Source: Setophaga petechia
Lineage: Eukaryota > Chordata > Aves > Passeriformes > Parulidae
Direction of reading: 5' to 3'
Length of the DNA: 64,000 bases
NCBI GenBank assembly: GCA_024362935.1
Contig: JANCRA010000025.1
Span: forward strand, 10,380,936 to 10,444,935
Shown: positions 1-12,500 of the stretch, piece by piece
Layout: each line of letters begins with the position of its first letter
Numbering within the stretch: position 1 is the first letter of the stretch
Made by a program: the position numbers and the translations under genes
Notes under the pieces: model-generated
The model's input: only the letters and a program-made list of their open reading frames with translations
What the model was told of the DNA's origin: nothing
The model's database searches: none

Positions 1-2765
1 TGCACGTGTAACATGTTTACTGCCAGAAGAAATTCCTAACCAGGTAACAAATCACTGGACACTGGTCTTCAAGGGAAATATTTAATGAAAAGCAACTCAA
101 AGTCCATTTGTCTTTGAAGGGTAGAAGAGGAGTTTGCAAGGGGATGGGCTTCCAAATGCCCCCTTATCCAGGAGAAACTGTTGCTGCCAAGCACTGTCCC
201 CCCACTTGGCTCTTTCTTGTAGCCTGATCACTACAGGAGAAACAACCAGATAAGCCTTTCCTGTCCCTTGCTACAGTAAAATTGTGTCCTCAAAGGCTCT
301 CAGTGCTCCTTAGAAGGCTCCTGACATCAGAAACAAAACTGGAGTGCACCAGTGGTGATCCTCCAGTCTTACCACCCCCATGTAGATCTTCCAACCAAGC
401 ATGGCAGAAAAATGGCACACAGGGAAGAAATTAGCACTTAGAAGCATCCTTGTCAATCCCTGCACTTCTCTCTATCCCTTATAATTAATTTGAAATTGAT
501 ACTTTATAAAATTCTCGCTGATATCCAATAACAGTTATATGCTAATAAAAGATGGGAAAAGAAGTTTTAGAGTAATAAAGAAAATAATTTTAATCCATGC
601 TTAACAGGTGATATTTTAAGTTACAGCTGGTGGTAGTATTTCTGGCACACCAATGCTAAGCTGTATTAGTAATAGGCACATTTGGTTTTTTTAAATGCCC
701 TGTTTCATGCAAAGGAGATGATAGAAAAAAAAAATGCAAGGTGAATGCAAGCAATCACAAGAGCCCATTCATCATTCTGCCTACATTTTTTTATGAATAA
801 ATTCACAGAACTGCAACTGTGCTCATTCCACAAGTAGCTCAGGGCAGAGGGATTAAATCAGACAACCTTTATAATTGTTCTCCAGCTGTCAGTCAGACTT
901 TTTTATCTGCCAGCATGTGCAGACAATATCATTTCCATTAACAATGCCACTCATTTAGTGGCATTGGACTGAAATGACGACATTAAGTGAATAATGAAAA
1001 AAAAGTAAGAAAAAAAAGATTACGTAAATACAAAAAGCTGAAAGAGTTAATTGGTTAATTGGCTGTTTCTCAAACAACATTGGCTTCACTGGTGTACCAG
1101 TAATTAAAAAGCTAATTACTATTTTATTTCAGAAAGTGAGGAACCCTAAGAATAAAGTAATGAGAAATGCAGCTTGCTGAAGTGAGAATAGTAACACTGC
1201 TGTCATCAAGAAATCCCTGCAGCACCATCACCTTGGGAAGGTTTGCACACAGACTTGTCACAACAGTAATTAGCTAATTAGAAAGCTATAAAATAATTCC
1301 TTCCTCTTTTACTATCTGAGATCCCAGATATGATTCCAGATTCAAATGGAAAATTAACACTATTACTGTACTTACTTTGATGAAACCTTTTCTGGGTTAT
1401 GTTCATGAGATAAATGACTTTGGGCCAAAATGTTTTAAATTAATCCCTCCCTTAATTCCACAGGCTGTTTCAGATATGTCAACTGAACTAAACTGAACTT
1501 ACCCTTTCATTTGAAACCACTGCTGAAAATGCTGGGCAACCTAGAATTGTACAGAAACACAAATAGCAGTATCATCTAAATCCCAATGTTTCAAGTGCAA
1601 GAAGAATTACCCTTTGCAGAACTGTTTCAATACATGCCCAGCATCTACTGAACAACATCACTGCTGTCTGCTAATGCTGTCACCTTCCTCCTGACCACAC
1701 AGCTCATCAGAACGCCTGAGCAAGCAAAAACCACTCTGGGGTGAGTCAGTTCCAGCACTGCTTGTGCTAGGCTGAGAAACAAGAGGTTCCTGTGCTACAA
1801 AGGGTGATGTTATCATTCAATGCAGTGCAGAAGGGGTATTTACAGATGTCACAGAGTGTGAAATGCAGAAGGGGGGAGTTGGTGGGTGTGGTACACATGT
1901 GCAGAGGCACAAACTGCAGAGTAACTCAGGGTTACCCATACACAGTCCTTTGGAAAAGGAACCCTTGACAGATTTGGAAAATAGCTGCCAGGCTACTTGG
2001 GAAAGAAAGGAGATTCACAGAATAGTCTTTTTCTGTACCAAAGAAGGAATGCATTCCAAAAAGGAGATTTGAAAGGGGAGAGGAAAGAAAAGCCCAGCAA
2101 TGCAAAGCAGAAAACACTGACCTAGCAACATGGCCAGGTGTGTGTTTGAAAGGGAGCAGGAAAGGACTGCTCTCACATCAGCAGGCACTCAGAGCATGCC
2201 ACAGAAGGATGGCAAAGCTGGAATGGCAAAGCTGGAATGCACTGCCTCAGAAACACCCAGCATTGCTGTTGGCATCACTGCTCAACTCGATCAAAGTGCA
2301 TTCTGAAAGTTGCCATGAGAAAGAAGGTATGGGAATAAGCCACCCTTCATGGGCTATTTCTATTCACATTGAACAGCCTGTCTCATGAAAACACACATTT
2401 TATAATCCACTTTTAGTCTCTTATTCACACATTTATTTAATCAGCTGCAGCACAGCTAGGAATGCCACCAATACCCACCCAAACACAGAGATCATACACA
2501 AGAATTGCTTCAAGCAGCAGTTGTGCTGATTGAGCCATTTGTGAGATACAGGCTAACACATAAAAAAGCAAAGTTAATCTTGTACTAGTTATGGAAGCAA
2601 AACTCCTGCCTCCCAAATGCTTCTTATGGAGAAAAAAAAAAACAACTGAAAAGCCGTTTAAGTTTTTTAGTTGGTTTTGTTTGTTTGTTTGTTTTTATGA
2701 AGCACTGCTGAAAATCATTAGCTGACCAATGACAGCATTTTCTAGTTGAAATTTAAAGATTGTTC
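1..2765. other. Sequence downstream of CREBL2, possible distal 3' UTR or intergenic DNA
   Basis: No coding exon is recognised. The stretch 480-1380 is strongly AT-rich with repeated TAATTA-type motifs (separate finding). A 14-bp direct repeat lies at 2209-2238 and an imperfect GTTT tract at about 2669-2695. GPR19, the expected convergent neighbour, is not visible; it would lie to the left of the window. Confidence 0.4.
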
Positions 2766-2767
2766 AA

Positions 2768-2972
2768 AGCTCCATCCATCCTGATCTTGAACACCTCCAT
2801 GGATGGGGCATCCACAGCTTCTCTGGGCAATCTTTTGTAGTAATGAATTTTTTCTTGGTACCTAATCTAAACCCTCTCTGTCAGTTTGAACCCATTGTCC
2901 CTTGTCCTGACACTCCAGGCCCTTGTCAATAGTCCCTCCCCATCTTTGTTGCAGGTTCCCCTCAGGCACTGG
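2768..2972 (-). mobile_element. CR1 LINE fragment, 3' part, antisense
   Basis: The plus strand shows the reverse complement of the familiar CR1 3' region: 'CCATGGATGGGGCATCCACA', then the 'TCTCTGGGCAA' and 'CCCTTGTCCTG' blocks. It is truncated at both ends and diverged, so it is an old insertion. It lies just downstream of, or within, the CREBL2 3' UTR. Boundaries are approximate. Confidence 0.85.
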
Positions 2973-3119
2973 AAGGCCATGGTAGATCTACATACGAAAA
3001 TCTGCACATTCCAAAAATTAGCATCAGTTTTATTTTAGTCCACTGATGTGCTATTCAGTGTGGGACACCTCAGGTTTCACTGTGGATTAGAAGCTTATGT
3101 TTTCTCATACAAATTCACA

Positions 3120-3497
3120 ATGGAGTAATGTAAGAAATTAATTTATTGACATGACTTTTGGAGAAATTAATACTCAGTGACACAAAGAGCAGGAACTGAC
3201 AAACTAGAATTTTGCTGTGCTTACCTCCAATGGGGATTTCTACATCAGCCCATCCTCTGTCACCCCTGCTGTAACTCTTGAGCACAATGAGGAGGACTGT
3301 GGTTCTTATTTCAGCTTTTCCTCTGCTTTCTCTGCATTTTGAGACTAGTCTCAAACATTTATTTCTTATATTAACAGTAATTTTATAGGTAGTTATAGAG
3401 ATTACAATTTCTTGGAAAGCAGCAACTGGAGCTATGATCCCAAACTTTCTCTAGCTCTTCAGGAAAAACTAGATTCATTACTGATGTAGGTTAATCT
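3120..3497 (-). other. CREBL2: CREBL2 3' UTR, minimal extent to a candidate poly(A) site
   Basis: The 3' UTR starts directly after the stop. An AATAAA signal on the minus strand lies at 3147-3142, followed about 20 nt later by CA and then a GT-rich stretch, so cleavage near 3120 is plausible. A second AATAAA at 3363-3358 lacks a GT-rich downstream element. Mammalian CREBL2 transcripts have long 3' UTRs, so the real end may lie further down, past the CR1 fragment at 2.77-2.97 kb or even near the window edge. The extent is a guess; the start follows from the stop codon. Confidence 0.4.
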
Positions 3498-3502
3498 TCA
3501 CC
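3498..3502 (-). CDS. CREBL2: CREBL2 coding exon 4: final Trp (two bases) and stop codon
   Basis: The mammalian protein ends in Trp, and exon 3 leaves a single T, so exon 4 must begin GG followed by a stop. At 3504-3498 on the minus strand is AG|GG-TGA, preceded by a very strong pyrimidine tract (about 30 nt, mostly T and C) ending in TTTTAG. It is the only such site in the 3' half of the locus with a proper tract; two others with AG|GG-TAA were rejected. Everything below 3498 is then 3' UTR. Transcript data would be the direct test. Confidence 0.85.
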
Positions 3503-6500
3503 CTAAAATATAAAAGGGGAAGAAAAGGAAAAACCATCAGTCACAGGCACTCTCAAAGTTGGCCAGATTTCAGCTTTCAAGAAAGAGAGAAGTTTGTTGA
3601 AATTTGTCTACTACATTAAAATAAACCCCTGATGGAAGTTAAGATAGTATTTGAAAATCACTTAACAGGATACTGATTCTTTGACAAACACTTATTATCA
3701 GATTGTGAAAGCACACTGTGATTATTTTCTTTTTTTCTTTTTTTACACATAATTACAAAATGTTCTCAGTTAATTGATGAGACAATTAAATGTATCCCCT
3801 TCCCTGCAGGATTCTGTGCATGCAGCATATATAGAGCAAACAAAAAGGCAAGACCTACTGCACATTTTTCTTATGAAGCTGCCACTATCTGGTCCATCCT
3901 TGCTTTCCACTCCCCAAAAGGATCAGTGCAGTCCTTAGTCCATCATCATCCACTGATTTCAGCCTTACTAACCCTAACAGGAGTTCTGGGGTTGGTGTAA
4001 ACACCAAGTAGCACAGACAGCGTATTTTAGGACTGTGGACAGTTTCCAAGAGATACCCACCTTTAGCTTGCCAAATGAGTCTGGCTGAAGATTAGATTTC
4101 CATGGTAAGTGGGAAAATGAGGCATTTCCAGGCTCATTTCCTTTCTTCAGTACTTATGAGAAAGAACCAGCTGTGCTCACTCACTGGAGGAGAAACATGT
4201 GAAAGGCTCTACCCAGCCTACACAAAAAGAGGGTAAGACCACCCTCCATTATTTAGGGAACTAAATGAGACTCCTGACCAGAGGACTTGCCTGTATCACT
4301 CATAGGAACCACCCCAACAAGAATGAAGAGTATGAGCATTAGAGCAGCAAACAAGCATGAACCACAAACACTTGCTGTTTTTCAAGGGGAACTGCTAAAC
4401 TTCCAAGTTTCAAAATAGGGGACTCCCAGAAATCCAGCTAAGGCCAAAACATGCATAACACAGCACGACCTGCTACATGATGGAAGCCACAGAACTTGAA
4501 TGAATGCTTGCTGCTGGGAATCCTACATTTGGTAATGGACTACAGCATCTAGTGCAGATGGAAAAGCTGCAGTTAGAGCTGTACCTATGTGTGACAGATT
4601 TTTGCTTGCAGACAATCAAGGATGATGGAGGCAGTAACAGACCTCCTGTCCATCTGCACAGAGCACAAGACACCTGGCAGAGCATGGGCACCACTATTTG
4701 TGCCACAGAGCTGGGGCCAGGCTTGCCAAACACAACTTGGTAATGTCAAGTGCTGACTAAGCCAAGAAGCAGGAGCCACCATGACAAGGAACAGAAGAAA
4801 CTGCTGCTCACCACAATGAGAAATTCCCACTCTGCATTTCCTCCAGAAAAGAAACCTTTCTGCTGAAAGACTTCCTGTTTGGTCTCACAGCATGTGAAAT
4901 AAAGAGGGAAGAAAGCAAGCAGGGTGTTTCTGGCAAGATTAGAGATGGGTTTGTCACATTACTGAGTGCTGGGCAGAGCTGTTCTGGTCACACATCAGGA
5001 CTTCTCTGCATGTTTTCTACATCCCTAATTCTGAAAGACACTTAAGCATCTGCACAACATTTGAAATATTTGTCTAATTACAAGACATTGTTTAAATCTG
5101 AAAGTGGACTGTGTAAGACTAATTCTAACCCAAAATAATCCATTACACTTCATGTTATAAAGTCCAGCCTCAAGGTTGGAAGACTATAGTTCTGAACATT
5201 TGGCCTAGGGTTTTTCTTCTTCCAGAAAATCCAGGAAAATGAACAGGTAAGGATTCAACATCAACAAAAATCCCAAACTTAGGGGTTGGTTTTATCACTT
5301 CCAGGACAAACTGCAGCACAGACCTTCAGATACAGAGGGTGGATGATAGGGATGGGGTGGGCAGGATAGGACACTGACAACACAACGTGAACTTTCACAT
5401 CCTCCCCATCTCTACTTCAGTGAGACTCAGCCTCTCTTAATAGTCTTCTGTGTCTGTGCAACATTTTTAGTAATTGCTAACTGAGAGCCTGGCTGCAGGG
5501 TCTAAAGAATAAACCTAAAACCATGTGTTAAGGTTCAATATATAGGTGCTTAGAATGGAATTCTGAAAACAATTGTGCTGTACACTGAAATACAGTACTT
5601 GACTATCTTCAGTGCTTTCACCCCATCCTGAACCGACACAATGCTAAACAGACCCAATTAGTTCAATAAAAAAACCACAACACTCGGTCTAGCAAAGTAA
5701 TTCCTTATAATATTTATTCTATGAAACAATGCTGAAAATATAAGATTAAAAAATGTTCCATGCATTTCATAAAATACACAGAGAGAGAGACAGTCATAAA
5801 CAAAACAGAATAAGCAAGCCAAACACCCTCTGAAAACCCCAGGAGCTCCACTCTCCACATTGCATCATATGAATACAAAAAGCATATCCAGGAGAAAGAG
5901 CAGTCTGAGGAAAGTGGCAGGTTATCTCTCAATAACTGGGATGAGTACATGTCTTGGTCATTAGCCCACAAGAGTTTTGCCATCACCTTTCTTACTATGA
6001 AACCAAACTGATTCCACTTGCTTTCCTTGCTACCAGTTCCTGGCACTGTCTTTGGCTGGGAAACCAGGACAGCATAGCAGAATTGACATTAAGGTGCTGT
6101 CCAGAGAGGTACTAGGGCCCAAAATGTAGGCAGCTATGGAAAGGTATCAGGGCAGTGGGTGAGAGGGAATGGCAGCTGTTCCCCTGCTGGAAGAAGGCTG
6201 CAGGGACATGCCTTGACTGTCTTCCCAGGAGCACAGTGTGTGGAAAATGCACCTGCTGGAAGAAGGATGGGCAGAAGCAGTGCCCTAGGGTGAGTTTATG
6301 ATGCTTGGAGCCCCAGCTGTCTGTTCTGTTCATGCTGGATTTTAAGTTCTGCACCTTTAAGACTGGTTCTGAGAGCAAAGGGCAGCAGAAGCAGAGCACA
6401 GCTTGTTTGCACAAACTGCACTGGCTCCCCTGCATTGTCTCTCACGGACTGTGCTGTCTGCAGCACGGACAGCAGGACAGGGCTCTCCTTTGCCTTTAGG

Positions 6501-9500
6501 CAGCTTTTTTAGCTAGTTGAGGGAGAGAAGTTCCCCACTGTGACAGTGGTCACAGGGGTTTTCAGATGAAGGAAGAGACGAGGATATTGATTCCATGATC
6601 AGAAGGCTTGATTTATTATTTTATGATATATATATAACATTATGACTATACTAAAAAGAAATAGAAAAGAAAAGGCTTCTTCAGAAGCTGGCTAAGCTAA
6701 GAATAGAATAGAAAGAATGAATAACAATGGAGCTGGCTCCAACAGAGAGCGAGAGCCAGCTCTGAAGTGACTGGTCAGTAAATCAAAACATCTACAAAAA
6801 ACTAATCACAGGTGGACCTGTTGCATTCCACAGCAGCAGATAATAATTGTTTAGATTTGTTGCTGAAACTTCTCAGCTCCAGCAGGAAAAATCCTAAGAA
6901 AGGATTTTTCACAAAAGGGTCTGTGACACCCCACACTGTGGCATTTCTTTTTCTTGGAAGTCATTGGCCCTGCTCTGAATTGAAAACCCAGAAAAACACC
7001 TGGAGCTCATACCTGTAGCCCACCAGGGCCTGGGATGGAGCATTTTGCAGTGCAGGAGGAGAAGAGACTGAGCGAGCCAAGCCACACCCCATGAAAAGGA
7101 CTTTCTGAATTTGCCATCTCTTCAGAACAGGGAGAGCTTTTATTGTTAAATATTTTTTTTTTTATGTTTGTGAATACTTTGCTTGTTAAACAGACTTTTT
7201 CCACTTTTCTCCAAGGAAATTTTTTCCCGAAACAGTTGGAGGGGAGGCCAGTCACTTGAATCTGCTTTCTAGAGGGACCTATTTGGAAGTTTCCTCCCAA
7301 ATTTGCCCTAAACCAGGACAAGCAGGAAATGTATCTAGTATCTCTTTAAGAATCCCAGTCACACGAAAGACATGCTGCATTAAAGATGGATGGCAAGAGC
7401 AACACCTGCCTTTAGGTTACAAATGACATTGCTATAAATCTTACTGAAACATTTTGATCCAGCTCCCTCTCCTCAACCTACAATAGCGGGTTTGGCTTTA
7501 GCAAAGCTGTTACAAGATCCTTCTCTTGGTTTTCTTTTACAGAACCTCCCACACTCCCACAACTGTTAACAACCACATAACCACCAAACACAAAGCCAGC
7601 CTAATTCTGGGCTCTGATATAAAAGCAGCCTCACTCTTGTGCTGGGAACACCCCAAAGCTGCCATAGCTGTATTTGGGGAGGGCAGTGTAGAGAAAGGAA
7701 GAACAAGGCTCCACTTACACCAACACCTGCTGCTCTAAAAGCCCCACCCACAAAGCCTTAGGAGCACCATAATCAAAGAATTTCATGTGGGGAGGAGCAA
7801 AGAGAAGAGAACAGACTTTTGGGATCCTTTCCCCTGCACCTGGGGATGCATCCACTCTTCAGAACAGCATTCTTCCTCCTGCCAGCTCCCCCAGGCCACC
7901 TCTGCTGCAGCGCGGAAGGTTCTGCATCAGCCTCCTGAGAATGATGCACAGGGGGAAAATTGTTATGGTTGGAAAAGTGGTTTTCATGTTGATCCTTAAA
8001 AACATAAAGCTATAAACTCCTATTTTTTAAAAAAATTCAGTGAAGTGTAATTTAGCCTGTAGCACAAACTATTACGAAATTAGAAGTAAGATATAGCATT
8101 GCCCATGCCACATCTTAATTCTCTCCCTTTGCATATATCTATCAGGAATATGACTTTATATCACATGGTCTTCTCACTTTCCAATTCCCAGAAGAAACCT
8201 ATTCCATTCCCTGCACAAGCACAAAGGAGACAGAAAGAAAACTCCATAGAAAATCCCACATCCAGCATTTCTCACTTGAAGTGAATTCTCACTAGAATAA
8301 ATTTTTCTTGGTAAAGTTTTTAAAGTTCAATTATGTTTAATGTGCTCCATTTAGCTTGCATTTAAAAAAACAGAAAATGCTGTAAGAAATTAAGGTCTTC
8401 ACAGGCCTCCACAGGCTTTGCTGAAACACAGAGAGTCTTTTAAAATAATTGCCCAGCTTCCCCTATAGTGGAATTTCTGTGTTGTCATGTAAACATTACA
8501 CAGAGTCTTTGTACCACCCACTAAGCTCTTTGTTTCAATCAACTGTTTCTGCCCAAAAGCACATCCTTAAGTTTCTTCCTACACCACAGCCACCCTCCTA
8601 CACCACAAAAGATGTAACAAAACAGGAATTAATCACAGGCTGGATACTTACAGGGATTGCTGCTGTTTGCCTCTGTCTTTGCAGCCTTGGCAAGTTTGGT
8701 TGAGTTCTGCTGTGCTTTGCCTTGCTCCTCTCCAGTTAGCAGGGCTTTTATTTCCGAGGGGATTTTCCCTTGGTCCATGGCCATGCACCACTGCTTGTAC
8801 TGAAATATGCAAACACATTAGGCCTTAGCAAAGTGCCAGGATCACATTAGCAGACAAAACGGGGCTGGAATCTTTACCTTCCGGTATATTCATGGAAGGT
8901 CTGAACGTACTGAGCTGAAGCCTCTTACGAAACTGCAGAGCCCTAATGAGCTGAGCACGTGGCCATGGCTGCATACCTGGCCCCAGCAAAGCCTCTTTCA
9001 GTCAATAAACTGCTACTCAGAGGCAGCTCTAGACAGAATACTGTAATTATTAAACAACATGGAACACTCTGTGCAATTTCTCGCTGCTGGCATGCGAGAA
9101 TACCGTTCCAGTTCATGGCCTATTAAAAACAAATATTTCACATGACTCTGGGGCTCATGGACTACTGAGAGGTCCTTTCCAATAGTGCAAGGCACAGTGG
9201 AAGCACAAGTGCCTTATTCCTACTTCCCTCATCTTAAATCCTTCACTGCCAAACCCTGAGGAACATCAAAAAACTGTGGACAGCTGGCTGGCTTTTCACC
9301 TGATCCTAAACCTGCTGACTTGTACTGATTAGCCCTGCCCATTCAAACAAACCTCAAGTCAGGTCAATGCAGTGTCCTCAGCGCTGGTGACGTTTCAATG
9401 GCACCACTGTGTCTGTATTTCCAGATGAAACATTCTCTGGTTAATGCTGCTCATTTGGCCAAGACCCCCATCTTACACATCCTAGAACCACCTACACAGA

Positions 9501-12500
9501 GAGCATGCTGCAAGAATTCACCTCCCTAACAGAGAAGCAATGGCACTCTGTGGATATATGCTTGCCCTTTGGTATTTCAACACCTCTTCCCACAATCTAC
9601 CTCTGTCAAAGGTTTTTCAAAAGCAGACATTCCAAAGACAACAGACTCAAATGTAATGGCACCTCCTTTGCTTGCTTCCTGTTCAGAACCAGCAGATAAC
9701 TTGTGACATGAGTTTGTGTTCTACACACCAAAGCAGGCAAACAGCTGGATGCATCTGATGTTTTGATACCTCCTGGCCAGCCAAATGCCACTGTCAGTCA
9801 CTGTGGTCCCAAGAACAAGTGTTCACGAGGACAGGTCCCAGACAATACTGAGGGTTAGGTTAAATGATAGTTCCTTACCATTTCAAGCTCTTCTCTGAGA
9901 GCACAGATGGCTCGCTCTCTGCTTGAAACCAGCTCTTCCAGGTACTGGTACCTCAGCTTCTTCCTGGCTCTGCACTCTCTTGCACTCTGACGACTTCTTT
10001 CAAGTTTTGCCTTCAAGTCTATTTTGGCTGGTTTACGACCTCGTTTGCCTGGTTTCTTTACCTTGCCTCCAACCACCTGGAAAGGAAGGGCACAGTAAAG
10101 ATCCTGTTCTGCAAAGGTAATGCTGGAGCCATGTGACAGTAACTACTAGGAGTCCCAAGTATAAAATCTTGCATATCCATCCTGGAGCAACAGAGGAAAG
10201 AAGAATGCTGAGCTCTGAAGTTTTCAGGACTCTCTCCAGTAGCTCTATTTCTCTCTTATACTGAGGAGCCCAGAATTGAATGCATTATTTCAGGTATCTA
10301 TGGGGGTATCTGGTTACTGAGGAGGCATAATCAGCTTGTAGCAAAATTGCTTTCATATCACCAAGAGCCCCTGCTCTAGCAGGTCTGGAAATACTATATT
10401 GTAGAGATTAACACTTCAATTTAGAAAAAAATATATTTCTTTCTATCAGTATAATGCAAAACTTAGTTTTGCTGCAGTCAACAGTTTCAGCCTACTCTAA
10501 ATTCAGAATTCTTCACTAGACCTGAGCTTCCTTGGGCTAGATTACTTTCAAAGGAATCTTGAGGAATTTTACTAAACAGGGAAATCAGTCACACCGAGTC
10601 CTCTCTCTGTTGCCTCTGCTCCAGCAGTACATGACCACTCTGGCCATATTCACCTTCAAACATTACTCCACAGCCCGGTGAGTCTCCTCACACAACCTGC
10701 CAGTGCTGAACTGTCCCGGTTCCTACTGTAGACCCCCCTTGCAGAAATGTAACTCTCATAGTTTCTTGCCCTATGGAACGCAGGTTTTGCAATCACTTTC
10801 CCCTCTTCTTTGTAGCTCCTTTTTTACAGGTCTGAGAGCTTCTCCTGCTACAAATAAAAATTTAAAAAAAAAAATAAACCCCAGTTTACTCTGTGTTACC
10901 CCACTCAAATATTTTATTCTTAACATGGGGGCATGGCACAAGACAATCTTAAATATGGTCTGAAGATTAGTTCACTGGTATTGGGCAGTATCACCCAGCA
11001 AACATTACATCAGCCACACACCCCAGCTCCCTCTGAAGTGAGGATTTCTCTTTATTTGCATTCTGACCACACTGTTTGACTGGAGGGGGTGTGGAGAAAT
11101 ACACCTAACACACACACCTGCATACAAGAATTTCACTGCTGCCTTAGTATTTCACCATCCTGCACACAGACAGACTTTTTCTAACAGGCAGTGTTTAAAA
11201 TATCAGAGTTCATAATTTTTAAAAAAGCACTTTTACTGTGAAAAGCTACAAAACAAGTCATTTTTAACATTCAAAGAAGTCACTTGTTCTGCAAACTTAG
11301 CAAGCTGCAATAAAAACAATAACATAGTGAGTTGATGTGCCAGAATGAAGAGGGAAAAAAAGGATTATACAATTGAGTCTATTCTTTCTTTGGAAAGTGA
11401 GTCAACAATCACATGCCAACATAATCCTACCCTCTCTGTATTGTCCCTCCTGATTTATTCAGGAGTAGCTGCCTACCATAAGCAAATGAAAGAACAGAAA
11501 GTACTTAATGGACATCTATATAATGAAACAAACACAGTACATTCAGAAGAGCAAAGGGGGAAAAAATGAAGCTCTTTTACACTTCAACTGCTGAATACTG
11601 CTTAAATAATTCTTTATCAAGGTGCTCCTCTTAAGATTTTCTAGTTCAGAAAATCTAATGTAGTTCAAAGTAAGATAAAACTAACCAGATGTGGCCAAGG
11701 CAGGGGGAAGGAGCTTTAAGGAAGGGAAAGTGACTGTCCCCTTTCAGGCATGGCAAGGTCTGTACTCTCATGGAAACACTCTCCTGCTTGTGGATGGTGT
11801 GATCCACGTGCCCAGCTCAGCAGAAGGTGGAACTACACAGAATCTTCCCAGGTGGGGCTGTAGGCACTCACAATTTGCTCTCTATTATTACTTGCACTTG
11901 GAAGATTGATGGATATTACATTATACACACCACAGCCAAGGTACTTCATTTCTCAAAGACTTTTAGCACCTGAGGCTTTTTCTGTGCTGATGCAAGATAT
12001 TTCAAAGTAAATCTCTGAATTCAAGAGCTAGATAAGGTCTTGTAGAGACACACACTGCAGCTCTCTCAAAAAGCCCTGGCCACTCTGGGTTCTGACCCTC
12101 TAGAACTAGAGTGAGCTGCCACTCAAGGCTGGGGCCCTGGCACACACCACACTGCTGTGTGAACAAAAAAGCACCTTGAGTCCTAATCCTGCACAGCAGC
12201 ACTGACAGCCATGCCCTCTCCCCAAAGCCTCAGGTGTGTGAATGGTTCCCAGCACACCATTTCTCACAATCAGCAAGTTAAAGACTGTTTAGCACATGGC
12301 AAATGCATCCTGGATCCACCATTATCCGTAAATTGCTTTTCCTTTGGTCACTCCAGAGAGCTTTCTCCAGACAGGTGTGCCAACTGCTCTCCCTAAAAGA
12401 TATTTTAGCCCTGCACACAAGCTCCCTTAGGGCAGGAAAAAGGCTTGAACCTCTTCAACCATTCACCCATGGTTACCTGCCAACACTCTAACCACCAGGA

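Noticed and set aside
1499..1613. Two alternative CREBL2 exon 4 acceptors (AG|GG-TAA at about 1505-1499 and 1613-1607, minus)
   Set aside because: Both lack a pyrimidine tract, whereas the site at 3504/3503 has an excellent one and is closer to exon 3.
1..2765. Expected neighbour GPR19
   Set aside because: No seven-transmembrane frame or GPR19-like peptide occurs on either strand; it probably lies left of the window.
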